From positions 1 to 11,770 of the forward strand of contig JALQVJ010000113.1 of the NCBI GenBank assembly GCA_023260355.1: a DNA stretch of 11,770 nt. The letters are read 5' to 3'. Below the pieces are notes generated by a model. That model saw nothing but the letters and a program-made list of their open reading frames with translations, was not told where the DNA came from and did no database searches. The translations under genes were made by a program, and so were the position numbers. Positions 6,637 to 11,770 of this stretch are shown piece after piece (within the stretch, counting starts at the first letter, position 1; every line of letters begins with the position of its first letter). The stretch comes from Burkholderiaceae bacterium. Its GTDB lineage: Bacteria > Pseudomonadota > Gammaproteobacteria > Burkholderiales > Burkholderiaceae_C.

Positions 6637-7917
6637 ATGCAATTTCACACCCTCAGAGCCAGCCTGCATAACGAAGTCCACGCCCGCCCACCAGAGCCGG
6701 TGCACGTGCCAGTTGCCGTATCGCACTGGGTGATGTGGCTGGACGAGGCGGCCAAGGTCCGGGCGCAAAGCCACTTGAAGCAACTGCTAGACGCCCACCA
6801 CATCAGCGTCGACCCCAAAGCCACGCACGTGCGCGCCGACCTTGGGGCCTACCGTCTGCGTTGGGAAATGCACACTGAATTTGTCAGCCTCACCGTGATG
6901 CGAGGGCTTGACGGCGGTCAATGCGATGGCCCCGAAGGCTTGCCCACGGCGGCCAGCGCCGTGCCCAAAGACTGGTTGGCAGGCTTGCCCGGCGAGTGCT
7001 TGTGCGCCATGCATGTCACAGCGGTTGACGAGGGGTCAACGGCCATTGCCAACGCGGTGCGTGCGACGCTGCAAGAGTCATCGCTGTCGGGCTCATCGGT
7101 CGCTGGGGGGCAGGCGGTCGTGCTCGCTGACTTTGCGTTGCAAGCCGATGGATTCACACACACCTTGGTGCTGGTCAAGTCACTCACCCCGCGGCGTTTG
7201 GGACGCTTGATTCAGCGATTGCTCGAGATCGAAACCTACCGCATGGCGGCACTGATGGGCTTGCCCGTCGCCCGAGAGAGCGCGGCCTTGCTCAGCCAAG
7301 GCGAAGTCGAACTCGCAGACTTGGCCTCTTCAATCCGATCGGCGTCGGTTGAGCACGAGAGCGATCTGCTGGATCGCCTCACCCAACTTGCCGCTGGTAT
7401 CGAGGGGCATTACGCCGCGACCCATTCGCGCTTTTCCGCCAGCAGCGCCTACTTTGAGTTGGTGCGCCAGCGCATTGCTGACTTGTCTGAAGTGCGGCTT
7501 GATGGCATGCAGTCGATCAAGGATTTCATGGATCGCCGCCTGAGTCCTGCAATGAACACCTGCGCATGGGCGATGCGCCGGCAACAAAGCTTGAGCGAGC
7601 GCATCTCCCGCACCAGCAATCTGTTGCGCACGCGTGTCGAAATCGAACAACAAGAGGGCAACCAGGCCTTGCTCAACACCATGAACCAACGCCAGGGCTT
7701 GCAGCTCAAACTGCAGTCCACCGTGGAGGGCTTGTCGGTTGCCGCGATCACCTACTACATGACGGGCTTGGTGGGGTATTTGGCCAAGGGTGCCAAATCG
7801 CTGGGCTGGCCTTTGAGCCCCGATCTCACCATGGCCGCTTCGGTGCCAATTGTTGCGTTGGGTATGTGGTGGTTTTTGCGCCGCTTGCATCGACGCCTTC
7901 ATATGCAAGCAAAATAG
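6637..7917 (+). CDS. DUF3422 family membrane-anchored protein
   Basis: This 426-residue protein matches the DUF3422 family of proteobacteria, whose function is unknown. The N-terminal signature LHNEVHARPPEP (10-21) is intact. A globular region to about residue 190 is followed by LEIETYRMAALMGLP (196-210) and a long helical, probably coiled-coil, region (about 220-350) rich in Glu, Arg and Gln. Two C-terminal membrane segments lie at about 364-384 and 397-414, followed by a short basic tail (RRLHRRLHMQAK). The layout of a long coil plus a hairpin of two helices at the end recalls membrane-tethered sensors or magnesium-transporter-like folds, but no ion-channel GMN motif is present. The ATG at 6637 matches the family start. 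It lies 85 bases after the spermidine-synthase-like gene and 28 bases before the Fnr-like gene. Confidence 0.88.
   Translation: MQFHTLRASLHNEVHARPPEPVHVPVAVSHWVMWLDEAAKVRAQSHLKQLLDAHHISVDPKATHVRADLGAYRLRWEMHTEFVSLTVMRGLDGGQCDGPEGLPTAASAVPKDWLAGLPGECLCAMHVTAVDEGSTAIANAVRATLQESSLSGSSVAGGQAVVLADFALQADGFTHTLVLVKSLTPRRLGRLIQRLLEIETYRMAALMGLPVARESAALLSQGEVELADLASSIRSASVEHESDLLDRLTQLAAGIEGHYAATHSRFSASSAYFELVRQRIADLSEVRLDGMQSIKDFMDRRLSPAMNTCAWAMRRQQSLSERISRTSNLLRTRVEIEQQEGNQALLNTMNQRQGLQLKLQSTVEGLSVAAITYYMTGLVGYLAKGAKSLGWPLSPDLTMAASVPIVALGMWWFLRRLHRRLHMQAK
7885..7915 (+). promoter_or_regulatory. Candidate promoter for the Fnr-like regulator, inside the end of the DUF3422 gene
   Basis: TTGCAT (7885-7890) and CAAAAT (7910-7915), separated by 19 bases, precede the GTG start by 30 bases. 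The -10 and the bases after it (CAAAATAGTCGC) nearly repeat those before the DUF3422 gene. No FNR-type TTGAT-N4-ATCAA box is present here, so self-regulation through that site is not supported. Confidence 0.35.
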
Positions 7918-7945
7918 TCGCGCACTTAACCTAATCAGCGCCCAC

Positions 7946-8668
7946 GTGAAAGACACCATTCGCATCCAACCCCTGAACGCGTGGCGCGGCACGTCCGATT
8001 GCCTCAGTTGTGGTGTCCGCGAAATGGTCTTGTTCGCTGACCTCACACCCGAAGACTTTGAGCACATCCATGCGCCCATCGATGACATGGAGTTCAAGGC
8101 GGGCGACACATTGCAATCGACTGGCGATACCGCCCCAAGCGTGATGACCTTGCGCGCTGGTATTGTCAAATTGGTGCGCGGCACCATTGACGGCCGCCAG
8201 CGCATCGTGCGGGTCTTGCGCACCGGTGATGTCATCGGCCAAGAGGCCATTGTGGGTGGCAGATATGAAAACGATGCAGTGGCGCTCACTGATGTCAAAG
8301 TCTGTCGCATTCCCATTGCGGTGATTCAAAACCTCATAGAGAACACACCGCGCCTGCACCAGCGCCTGATGGAAAAGTGGCACCGCAGTCTGCAAGACGC
8401 GGATGATTGGCTCGCAGACCTCAACTTTGGCAGCGCACGGCAACGGGTGGCTGGGTTGGTTAGAAAAATGCGTGCCAGCGGTGACGCCAGTGTTGTGACC
8501 CTGTTCTCGCGGGAGGACATGGGTGCCATGCTCGACCTGAAACTGGAAACCGTCTCGCGCACTGTCAATGCGTTCGTGCGCGAGGGCATGCTCGAGCCTT
8601 TGGATAAATCGGGTCGCATCTATCGCATCGTGGACGCCGATTTGCTGTCAGACCCGGATCGCGAATGA
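7946..8668 (+). CDS. Crp/Fnr-family transcriptional regulator lacking one Fe-S cysteine
   Basis: This 240-residue cytoplasmic regulator has an N-terminal cysteine segment (Cys19 and Cys22 in DCLSCGVREMVLF), a cyclic-nucleotide-binding-type sensor domain (about 28-140), a dimer helix, and a C-terminal winged helix. The DNA-recognition helix LETVSRTVNAF (200-210) carries the E-x2-SR pattern of FNR (Glu201, Ser204, Arg205), which reads TTGAT half-sites. FNR's cluster uses Cys20, Cys23, Cys29 and Cys122. Cys19, Cys22 and Cys120 here match three of these, but the position of Cys29 is Val28. Oxygen sensing by a normal [4Fe-4S] cluster is therefore doubtful. The frame is open to 7850, but the upstream part translates non-homologous sequence within DUF3422, so GTG at 7946 is preferred. 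It overlaps the EamA gene by 4 bases. Confidence 0.9.
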   Translation: MKDTIRIQPLNAWRGTSDCLSCGVREMVLFADLTPEDFEHIHAPIDDMEFKAGDTLQSTGDTAPSVMTLRAGIVKLVRGTIDGRQRIVRVLRTGDVIGQEAIVGGRYENDAVALTDVKVCRIPIAVIQNLIENTPRLHQRLMEKWHRSLQDADDWLADLNFGSARQRVAGLVRKMRASGDASVVTLFSREDMGAMLDLKLETVSRTVNAFVREGMLEPLDKSGRIYRIVDADLLSDPDRE

Positions 8669-9576
8669 CCCTCAGTCCACGGGCCTGGGGCTTGATCTTC
8701 GCGATGGCGGGGGCCATCGGCTTCAGTGGCAAAGCCATTTTGGTCAAGCTCTCTTACCGCTATGGCGTGGATGCCGCGCAGGTGATTTTTTATCGCATGG
8801 CGTTGGCGCTGCCATTGTTTCTGGCGCTGTCGTGGTGGGCCGGTCGAGGCGCGGCGGCGCTCTCACGGCGGCAATGGCTGATGGTTTGCAGCTTGGGTTT
8901 TTCGGGCTACTACTTGGCCAGCATGCTGGATTTCATGGGCCTGCAGCATATCTCGGCCAGCCTCGAGCGCTTGATCCTTTACCTCACGCCAACCATTGTC
9001 ATCTTGCTCACTTGGTGGCGCTTTGGTCGGCGCGCCAACGGCGCGCAATGGCTGGGCATGGCGATCAGCTACTTGGGTGTCGTGGTGGTGTTTGGTCACG
9101 AGTTGCAAGTCGAAGGCTGGGAGACGGCTTGGGGCGGCCTCTTGGTGTTGCTCAGCACGTTCAGCTATGCCTACTACTTGATGTACAGCGGCGAGATGAT
9201 CCGAGAGATCGGCTCCATTCGGCTGGTTGGACTCGCCAGCTCGGTGGCCTGCCTGTTGTGCATGGTGCAACTGCCCGTGGTCAGTTCACTTGCAGCGATT
9301 CAAGTGCCTTGGCAAGTCATCGCGCTGGCGGCATTGAACGCCGTGCTGTGCACAGTGGCACCGGTGCTGTTGGTGATGCTGGGCATCGAGCGCCTGGGTG
9401 CTGGACTGGCCTCGCAGGTCGGCATGATTGGGCCGCTCAGCACCATATCGATGGGCATTTGGATACTGGGCGAACCCTTCAATGCCTGGATTGGCGCAGG
9501 GACAGCATTGGTGATTTCCGGGGTCGCTTGGGCTTCATATCGTGGCCAGACGGTGCGCGTTGCCACCACCAAGTAG
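8665..9576 (+). CDS. EamA-family (DMT superfamily) transporter
   Basis: This 303-residue inner-membrane protein has about ten hydrophobic helices arranged as two EamA repeats (about 8-145 and 155-292). Family features include GFSGKAILVKLSY near the start, a gap of the usual kind between repeats, and the C-terminal GEPF (269-272) followed by a final helix ALVISGVAWASY. Members move amino acids, nucleotides, drugs or other metabolites out of or into the cell; the substrate here cannot be told. The ATG at 8665 overlaps the stop of the Fnr-like gene (ATGA), so the two are almost certainly co-translated and the regulator may control or respond to the transported compound. Confidence 0.92.
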   Translation: MTLSPRAWGLIFAMAGAIGFSGKAILVKLSYRYGVDAAQVIFYRMALALPLFLALSWWAGRGAAALSRRQWLMVCSLGFSGYYLASMLDFMGLQHISASLERLILYLTPTIVILLTWWRFGRRANGAQWLGMAISYLGVVVVFGHELQVEGWETAWGGLLVLLSTFSYAYYLMYSGEMIREIGSIRLVGLASSVACLLCMVQLPVVSSLAAIQVPWQVIALAALNAVLCTVAPVLLVMLGIERLGAGLASQVGMIGPLSTISMGIWILGEPFNAWIGAGTALVISGVAWASYRGQTVRVATTK

Positions 9577-9606
9577 CGGCGGCTGGCAGATTACATGGTG
9601 GGTGCA

Positions 9607-9620
9607 GCTGCTCGGGCAGC
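9607..9620 (+). terminator. Short UNCG-loop hairpin after the EamA gene
   Basis: GCTGC-TCGG-GCAGC forms a 5-pair stem closed by C(UCGG)G, an unusually stable UNCG tetraloop, 30 bases after the EamA stop in the convergent gap. It is followed by AAAGGC and not by a T run, so it is not a standard intrinsic terminator. It could act as a 3' RNA stabiliser or a weak terminator. Confidence 0.25.
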
Positions 9621-9656
9621 AAAGGCAAAGTTGAGAGGCCGTGAGCGTGCACATCG

Positions 9657-9670
9657 ATGGGCGCGCCCAT
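9657..9670. repeat. Perfect 14-base palindrome in the convergent gap
   Basis: ATGGGCGCGCCCAT reads the same on both strands and lies 7 bases beyond the stop of the minus-strand EamA gene. It contains the AscI octamer GGCGCGCC. As RNA it can only form a short hairpin with a GC-rich loop. The rest of the 101-base convergent gap (9577-9677) shows no gene. Confidence 0.5.
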
Positions 9671-9677
9671 TCCGAAC

Positions 9678-10616
9678 TCAATTCACACGATTGGGTTGGG
9701 GCCGAGACGAGACCCAAATGCCGATCAAAATCAAGGCAAACGCCACGTAGTGGTACCAGTGCGGTGTCTCATCGAGCGCCAAGGTCGACATCACTGCCGC
9801 GAAGACGGGGGTCAAGCTGGCGAAAAACACCGCAATGTTCGGCCCCGCCTTGGCCACCCCTACGCCCCAACAGCGGTAGGCGATCAACGCTGGACCCACG
9901 CCCACGTAGATCAGTGCCAACCACACACCCCAGTCCCAGCCCATGTGGGGCACGTCCGCACCAAACTGTGGCAGCACCCACCATTCGAGCGCGGTTCCCA
10001 AACCGGACCACACAATCCCGATCACCATCTGAATCCACAAAAACGGCCCCCAGTGCGCGCTCAATGCGCTCTGGGCGGGCGTGGGCTTTGCCAGCAACCA
10101 GCTGTACGCCGTCCAACCCAATGTCGCCAGCAACATCCAAGCGTCACCCGGCACCAACTGGATGCTCAACAACTTGCTCAATTCACCCCGAGACAGCACC
10201 AGAAAAACGCCGCACAGCGTGAACAACACAGCCAGCAAGCTGTGTCGCTGCACAGGGACTTTGTAAAAAATACGCCCCGCCAGCAGCATCCAAAACGGCA
10301 TGATGCTCGCCACCAGCGTGACGTTGATGGGCGTGGACGTGTTGAGCGCCAGATATTGGAACGAGTTGTAGGAGAACATGCCGGTCAATCCCAGCAGCAT
10401 CAGACGTGGCAGGGCTTGGCGCACCAAGGCGCGGTGGTGCCAAATGCGCCACCCAATGGGCGCCAACAACGCAGTTGCCACTACCCAACGCAACATATTC
10501 AGCGTCATCGGTGGCACTTGGTTATTCATCAAGCGACCGACGATCGCGTTGCCGGCCCACATCAGTGGAGGAATCAGCAACAAGCTGGCGGTCGCGGTGG
10601 AGAGGCGGTTGTTCAT
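9678..10616 (-). CDS. Second EamA-family (DMT superfamily) transporter
   Basis: This 312-residue inner-membrane protein has about ten helices in two EamA repeats (about 8-142 and 157-303). The N-terminal LMWAGNAIVGRLM motif, the TGMFSYNSFQYLALNTSTPINVTLV block (split here at about 78-102) and the closing SLTPVFAAVMSTLALDE are typical of EamA exporters. The substrate is unknown. It is only distantly similar to the EamA protein at 8665-9576 and faces it tail to tail, so it is not a recent duplication. The frame is open to 10778, but MNNRLSTATA at 10616 is the family start; the upstream 54 codons are not membrane-like. A -10-type TACAGT ends seven bases before the ATG and a perfect inverted repeat lies just upstream. 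Confidence 0.92.
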   Translation of the reverse strand: MNNRLSTATASLLLIPPLMWAGNAIVGRLMNNQVPPMTLNMLRWVVATALLAPIGWRIWHHRALVRQALPRLMLLGLTGMFSYNSFQYLALNTSTPINVTLVASIMPFWMLLAGRIFYKVPVQRHSLLAVLFTLCGVFLVLSRGELSKLLSIQLVPGDAWMLLATLGWTAYSWLLAKPTPAQSALSAHWGPFLWIQMVIGIVWSGLGTALEWWVLPQFGADVPHMGWDWGVWLALIYVGVGPALIAYRCWGVGVAKAGPNIAVFFASLTPVFAAVMSTLALDETPHWYHYVAFALILIGIWVSSRPQPNRVN

Positions 10617-10623
10617 GGGCGCC

Positions 10624-10654
10624 ACTGTAGCGCGATTTGCACCGCCCACACCAA
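10624..10654 (-). promoter_or_regulatory. Candidate leaderless promoter of the minus-strand EamA gene
   Basis: On the minus strand TTGGTG (10654-10649) and TACAGT (10629-10624, 4 of 6 matches to TATAAT) are separated by 19 bases. The -10 ends seven bases before the ATG at 10616, so transcription would start at or within a base of the start codon. No ribosome site is seen in GGCGCCC just before the ATG. Confidence 0.4.
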
Positions 10655-10659
10655 ATCGC
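10632..10659. promoter_or_regulatory. Perfect inverted repeat GCGATTTG-N12-CAAATCGC, candidate operator
   Basis: The two 8-base arms (10632-10639 and 10652-10659) are exact reverse complements, with a 12-base spacer and a 20-base distance between equivalent positions, about two helical turns. This suits a dimeric regulator. One arm lies between the -10 and -35 of the minus-strand EamA promoter and the other overlaps its -35, a position suited to repression. I do not recognise the motif as the site of a named regulator. Confidence 0.5.
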
Positions 10660-10743
10660 ACTTGTCGCGCACGACTGTCAGAGCCCAAAAGCGCTGGGCT
10701 TTGACTGGGCATGCACAGGTGACTCACCTTCAAAGCAAGTCTC

Positions 10744-10752
10744 TGGCATGAT
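10744..10752 (+). promoter_or_regulatory. Possible extended -10 promoter of the quinone oxidoreductase gene
   Basis: TGGCATGAT fits the extended -10 form TGn-TATAAT with CATGAT as hexamer (4 of 6 matches). It would start RNA near 10759 and leave a leader of about 45 bases. No convincing -35 is found at the proper distance; TTGACT at 10701 is too far away. The 187-base divergent gap 10617-10803 holds this, the inverted repeat, the EamA promoter and nothing else I can identify. Confidence 0.3.
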
Positions 10753-10789
10753 GCGCTTCCCTGTTGAATATCTCTCAATTTCCCGCTTC

Positions 10790-10795
10790 AAGGAG
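10790..10795 (+). promoter_or_regulatory. Strong ribosome-binding site AAGGAG of the quinone oxidoreductase gene
   Basis: AAGGAG lies eight bases before the ATG at 10804. It is the only strong Shine-Dalgarno sequence at a gene start that I saw in the window and it fixes this start. Confidence 0.8.
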
Positions 10796-10803
10796 CCCCA
10801 GCC

Positions 10804-11487
10804 ATGCCGACTGTCAACGCGATTCAAATCAACGCCCAGGGCGCTGCTGATGTCATGAAATGGACGCAAGTCGAGGTCGGAGATCCCGGTCCCGGCGAAG
10901 TCCTGATCCGCCACGAGGCTGTTGGTCTGAACTACATCGACGTGTACCACCGCATGGGCCTGTACCCCCTGCAAATGCCCAGTGGCATTGGCATGGAGGG
11001 CGCCGGTGTGGTTGAAGCGGTGGGCGAGGGGGTGAACCACATCCAGCGAGGCGATCGCGTCGCGTATGCCGCCAACCCACCTGGCAGCTACGCAGAGATG
11101 CGCGTCATGCCTGCCATGAACGTCTGCCGCTTGCCCGATGCCATCGACTTCGAAACCGGCGCCGCCATGATGCTCAAGGGCTTGACCGCGCAGTATCTGC
11201 TCAAGAAAACCCGCCCAGTTGAGGGTCTCGAGCCAGGGGATCATGTCCTCTTCCATGCCGCTGCAGGCGGGGTGGGCCTGATCGCTTGTCAGTGGGCCAA
11301 AGCCTTGGGGTTGCAGTTGATTGGTACTGCCGGTTCTGATGAAAAATGCGCGTTGGCCAAAGCCCACGGCGCGGCGCACGTGATCAACTACAACACGCAA
11401 GACTTCGTCGCCGAAGTCAAAGAGATCACGGGCGGTCGCGGCGTCAAAGTCGTTTATGACTCTGTGGGCAAAGACAGAAAACCCTGA
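10804..11487 (+). CDS. NAD(P)H:quinone oxidoreductase, zeta-crystallin/Qor type, truncated
   Basis: This is a medium-chain dehydrogenase/reductase of the quinone oxidoreductase (zeta-crystallin, Qor) group, which uses NADPH to reduce quinones in the cytoplasm and has no catalytic zinc. Visible features are the catalytic-domain block VGLNYIDVYHRMGLYP (40-55), GIGMEGAGVVEAVGEGV (61-77), GLTAQYL (126-132) and the nucleotide-binding loop HAAAGGVG (151-158) with TAGSDEK (175-181). Family members have about 325 residues. Here homology stops at YDSVGKD (residue 224) and the frame ends three codons later at TGA 11485-11487. About 100 C-terminal residues, which form the rest of the Rossmann fold and the dimer surface, are missing. 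The break is a joint to unrelated phage DNA, so the host gene was probably whole in its real genome. Confidence 0.9.
   Translation: MPTVNAIQINAQGAADVMKWTQVEVGDPGPGEVLIRHEAVGLNYIDVYHRMGLYPLQMPSGIGMEGAGVVEAVGEGVNHIQRGDRVAYAANPPGSYAEMRVMPAMNVCRLPDAIDFETGAAMMLKGLTAQYLLKKTRPVEGLEPGDHVLFHAAAGGVGLIACQWAKALGLQLIGTAGSDEKCALAKAHGAAHVINYNTQDFVAEVKEITGGRGVKVVYDSVGKDRKP
11470..11482. other. Right chimeric joint between bacterial chromosome and phage DNA
   Basis: The quinone oxidoreductase sequence matches its family through GGCAAAGAC (to 11475) and the phage frame can be followed back to about 11477. Composition changes at once from about three-fifths G+C to 20 of 60 bases (11521-11580). No integrase, attachment repeat or tRNA is present at the joint, so integration is not suggested. 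Confidence 0.8.
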
Positions 11488-11770
11488 CAAGATGCCGTCC
11501 ATTGTTCCTGCCAGAGATGATGATGGTGCTGGTTATGTTACAGCATCAAACATGTACTATGGGCAATATTTAAATATTGATGGTGACGAGACTAAGGATA
11601 ACCATCAACTAATTATGCAGTACCGTGGTGTTGCTTATCAGCCAGAGGTTGATATGGCAATTGAAGACATTACAGGTGAGGCAATTTCTACATCAGAACT
11701 CAAACAAAACGTTGATATCAATTTGGATAACGTTGATGGGGTTTCTGAATCTATTAAGAAACAAATCAAA
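11477..11770 (+). CDS. T4-like phage portal vertex protein (gp20), N-terminal fragment
   Basis: One frame of 98 codons, open at both ends, reads from ENPDKMPSIVPARDDDGAGY to the window edge. It contains the block NHQLIMQYRGVAYQPEVDMA followed by IEDITGEAIS and then LDNVDGVSESIKKQI. This is the N-terminal pattern of the portal vertex protein of T4-like myoviruses (T4 itself has [23 protein letters not shown]), and it is closest in my memory to those of marine cyanophages and related phages. The portal is the dodecameric ring through which DNA enters and leaves the capsid. The native start is probably cut off at the joint; ATG at 11492 is in frame but lies inside the conserved region. A- and T-ending codons dominate, unlike the rest of the window. 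The gene continues beyond 11770. Confidence 0.75.

Noticed and set aside
4889..8316. Long minus-strand open frames opposite the plus-strand genes (for example 4889-5896 and 7330-8316)
   Set aside because: They lie antisense to well-supported genes, show no family motifs, and are expected in G+C-rich DNA where stops are rare on the opposite strand.
10741..10760. Sigma-54 promoter suggested by CTGGCATGATGCGC before qor
   Set aside because: The GG of the -24 box is not followed by GC 12 bases later; the spacing is wrong, so an extended -10 is the better reading.
121..11475. A previously undescribed defence or mobile system
   Set aside because: All genes belong to chromosomal housekeeping, regulatory or transporter families. 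No recombinase, toxin-antitoxin pair, CRISPR repeat, reverse transcriptase or clustered unknown genes were seen.
10804..11487. Quinone oxidoreductase as a natural pseudogene
   Set aside because: The frame is undamaged up to the point where unrelated phage coding sequence begins, so the loss is due to the joint and not to decay.

Overview
The window is mostly one stretch of ordinary chromosome, about 11.35 kb (near position 121 to near 11475), with a short foreign sequence joined to each end. The central part looks like a betaproteobacterium of the Burkholderiales, probably family Comamonadaceae. The evidence is moderately high G+C (37 of 60 bases in 5101-5160), frequent TTG leucine codons, a recJ gene paired with a conserved partner of unknown function, a lone LolC-type permease beside lolD, a DUF3422 membrane protein, and the start of a PHP-domain gene downstream of recJ. 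The assignment rests on recognised protein families and gene neighbours, not on a database search.

Left part (minus strand): a PHP-domain gene begins at 174 and is cut after 18 codons, where the sequence passes in frame into a very G+C-rich foreign coding fragment (1-120). Upstream of it are recJ (319-2046) and its partner (2043-2987), which overlap by 4 bases. Seventeen bases from that partner, in the opposite direction, starts a compact plus-strand operon: lolC, lolD, a TatD-family nuclease and a spermidine-synthase-like protein (3005-6551), with overlaps or gaps of 8, 14 and 17 bases. LolC and LolD together form the inner-membrane machine that releases lipoproteins to the outer-membrane pathway.

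Right part: a DUF3422 gene (6637-7917), an Fnr/Crp-type regulator that lacks one of the four Fe-S cysteines (7946-8668), and an EamA transporter overlapping the regulator by 4 bases (8665-9576). A second EamA transporter (9678-10616) runs in the opposite direction, and its promoter region holds a perfect 8-base inverted repeat with half-sites two helical turns apart. Divergent from it is a zinc-free quinone oxidoreductase (from 10804), cut at about residue 224.

The right-hand joint at about 11475 switches abruptly to A+T-rich DNA (20 of 60 bases G or C in 11521-11580). This DNA encodes part of a T4-like phage portal protein (gp20 type, as in marine myoviruses). Two unrelated foreign ends on one housekeeping fragment point to a chimeric assembly or amplification product from a mixed, probably aquatic, sample, not to a natural insertion. 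I found no CRISPR array, tRNA, rRNA, insertion sequence, toxin-antitoxin or defence island. The points most worth checking are the two joints, the three-cysteine Fnr homologue, the candidate operator, and two genes that appear to be transcribed without a leader.
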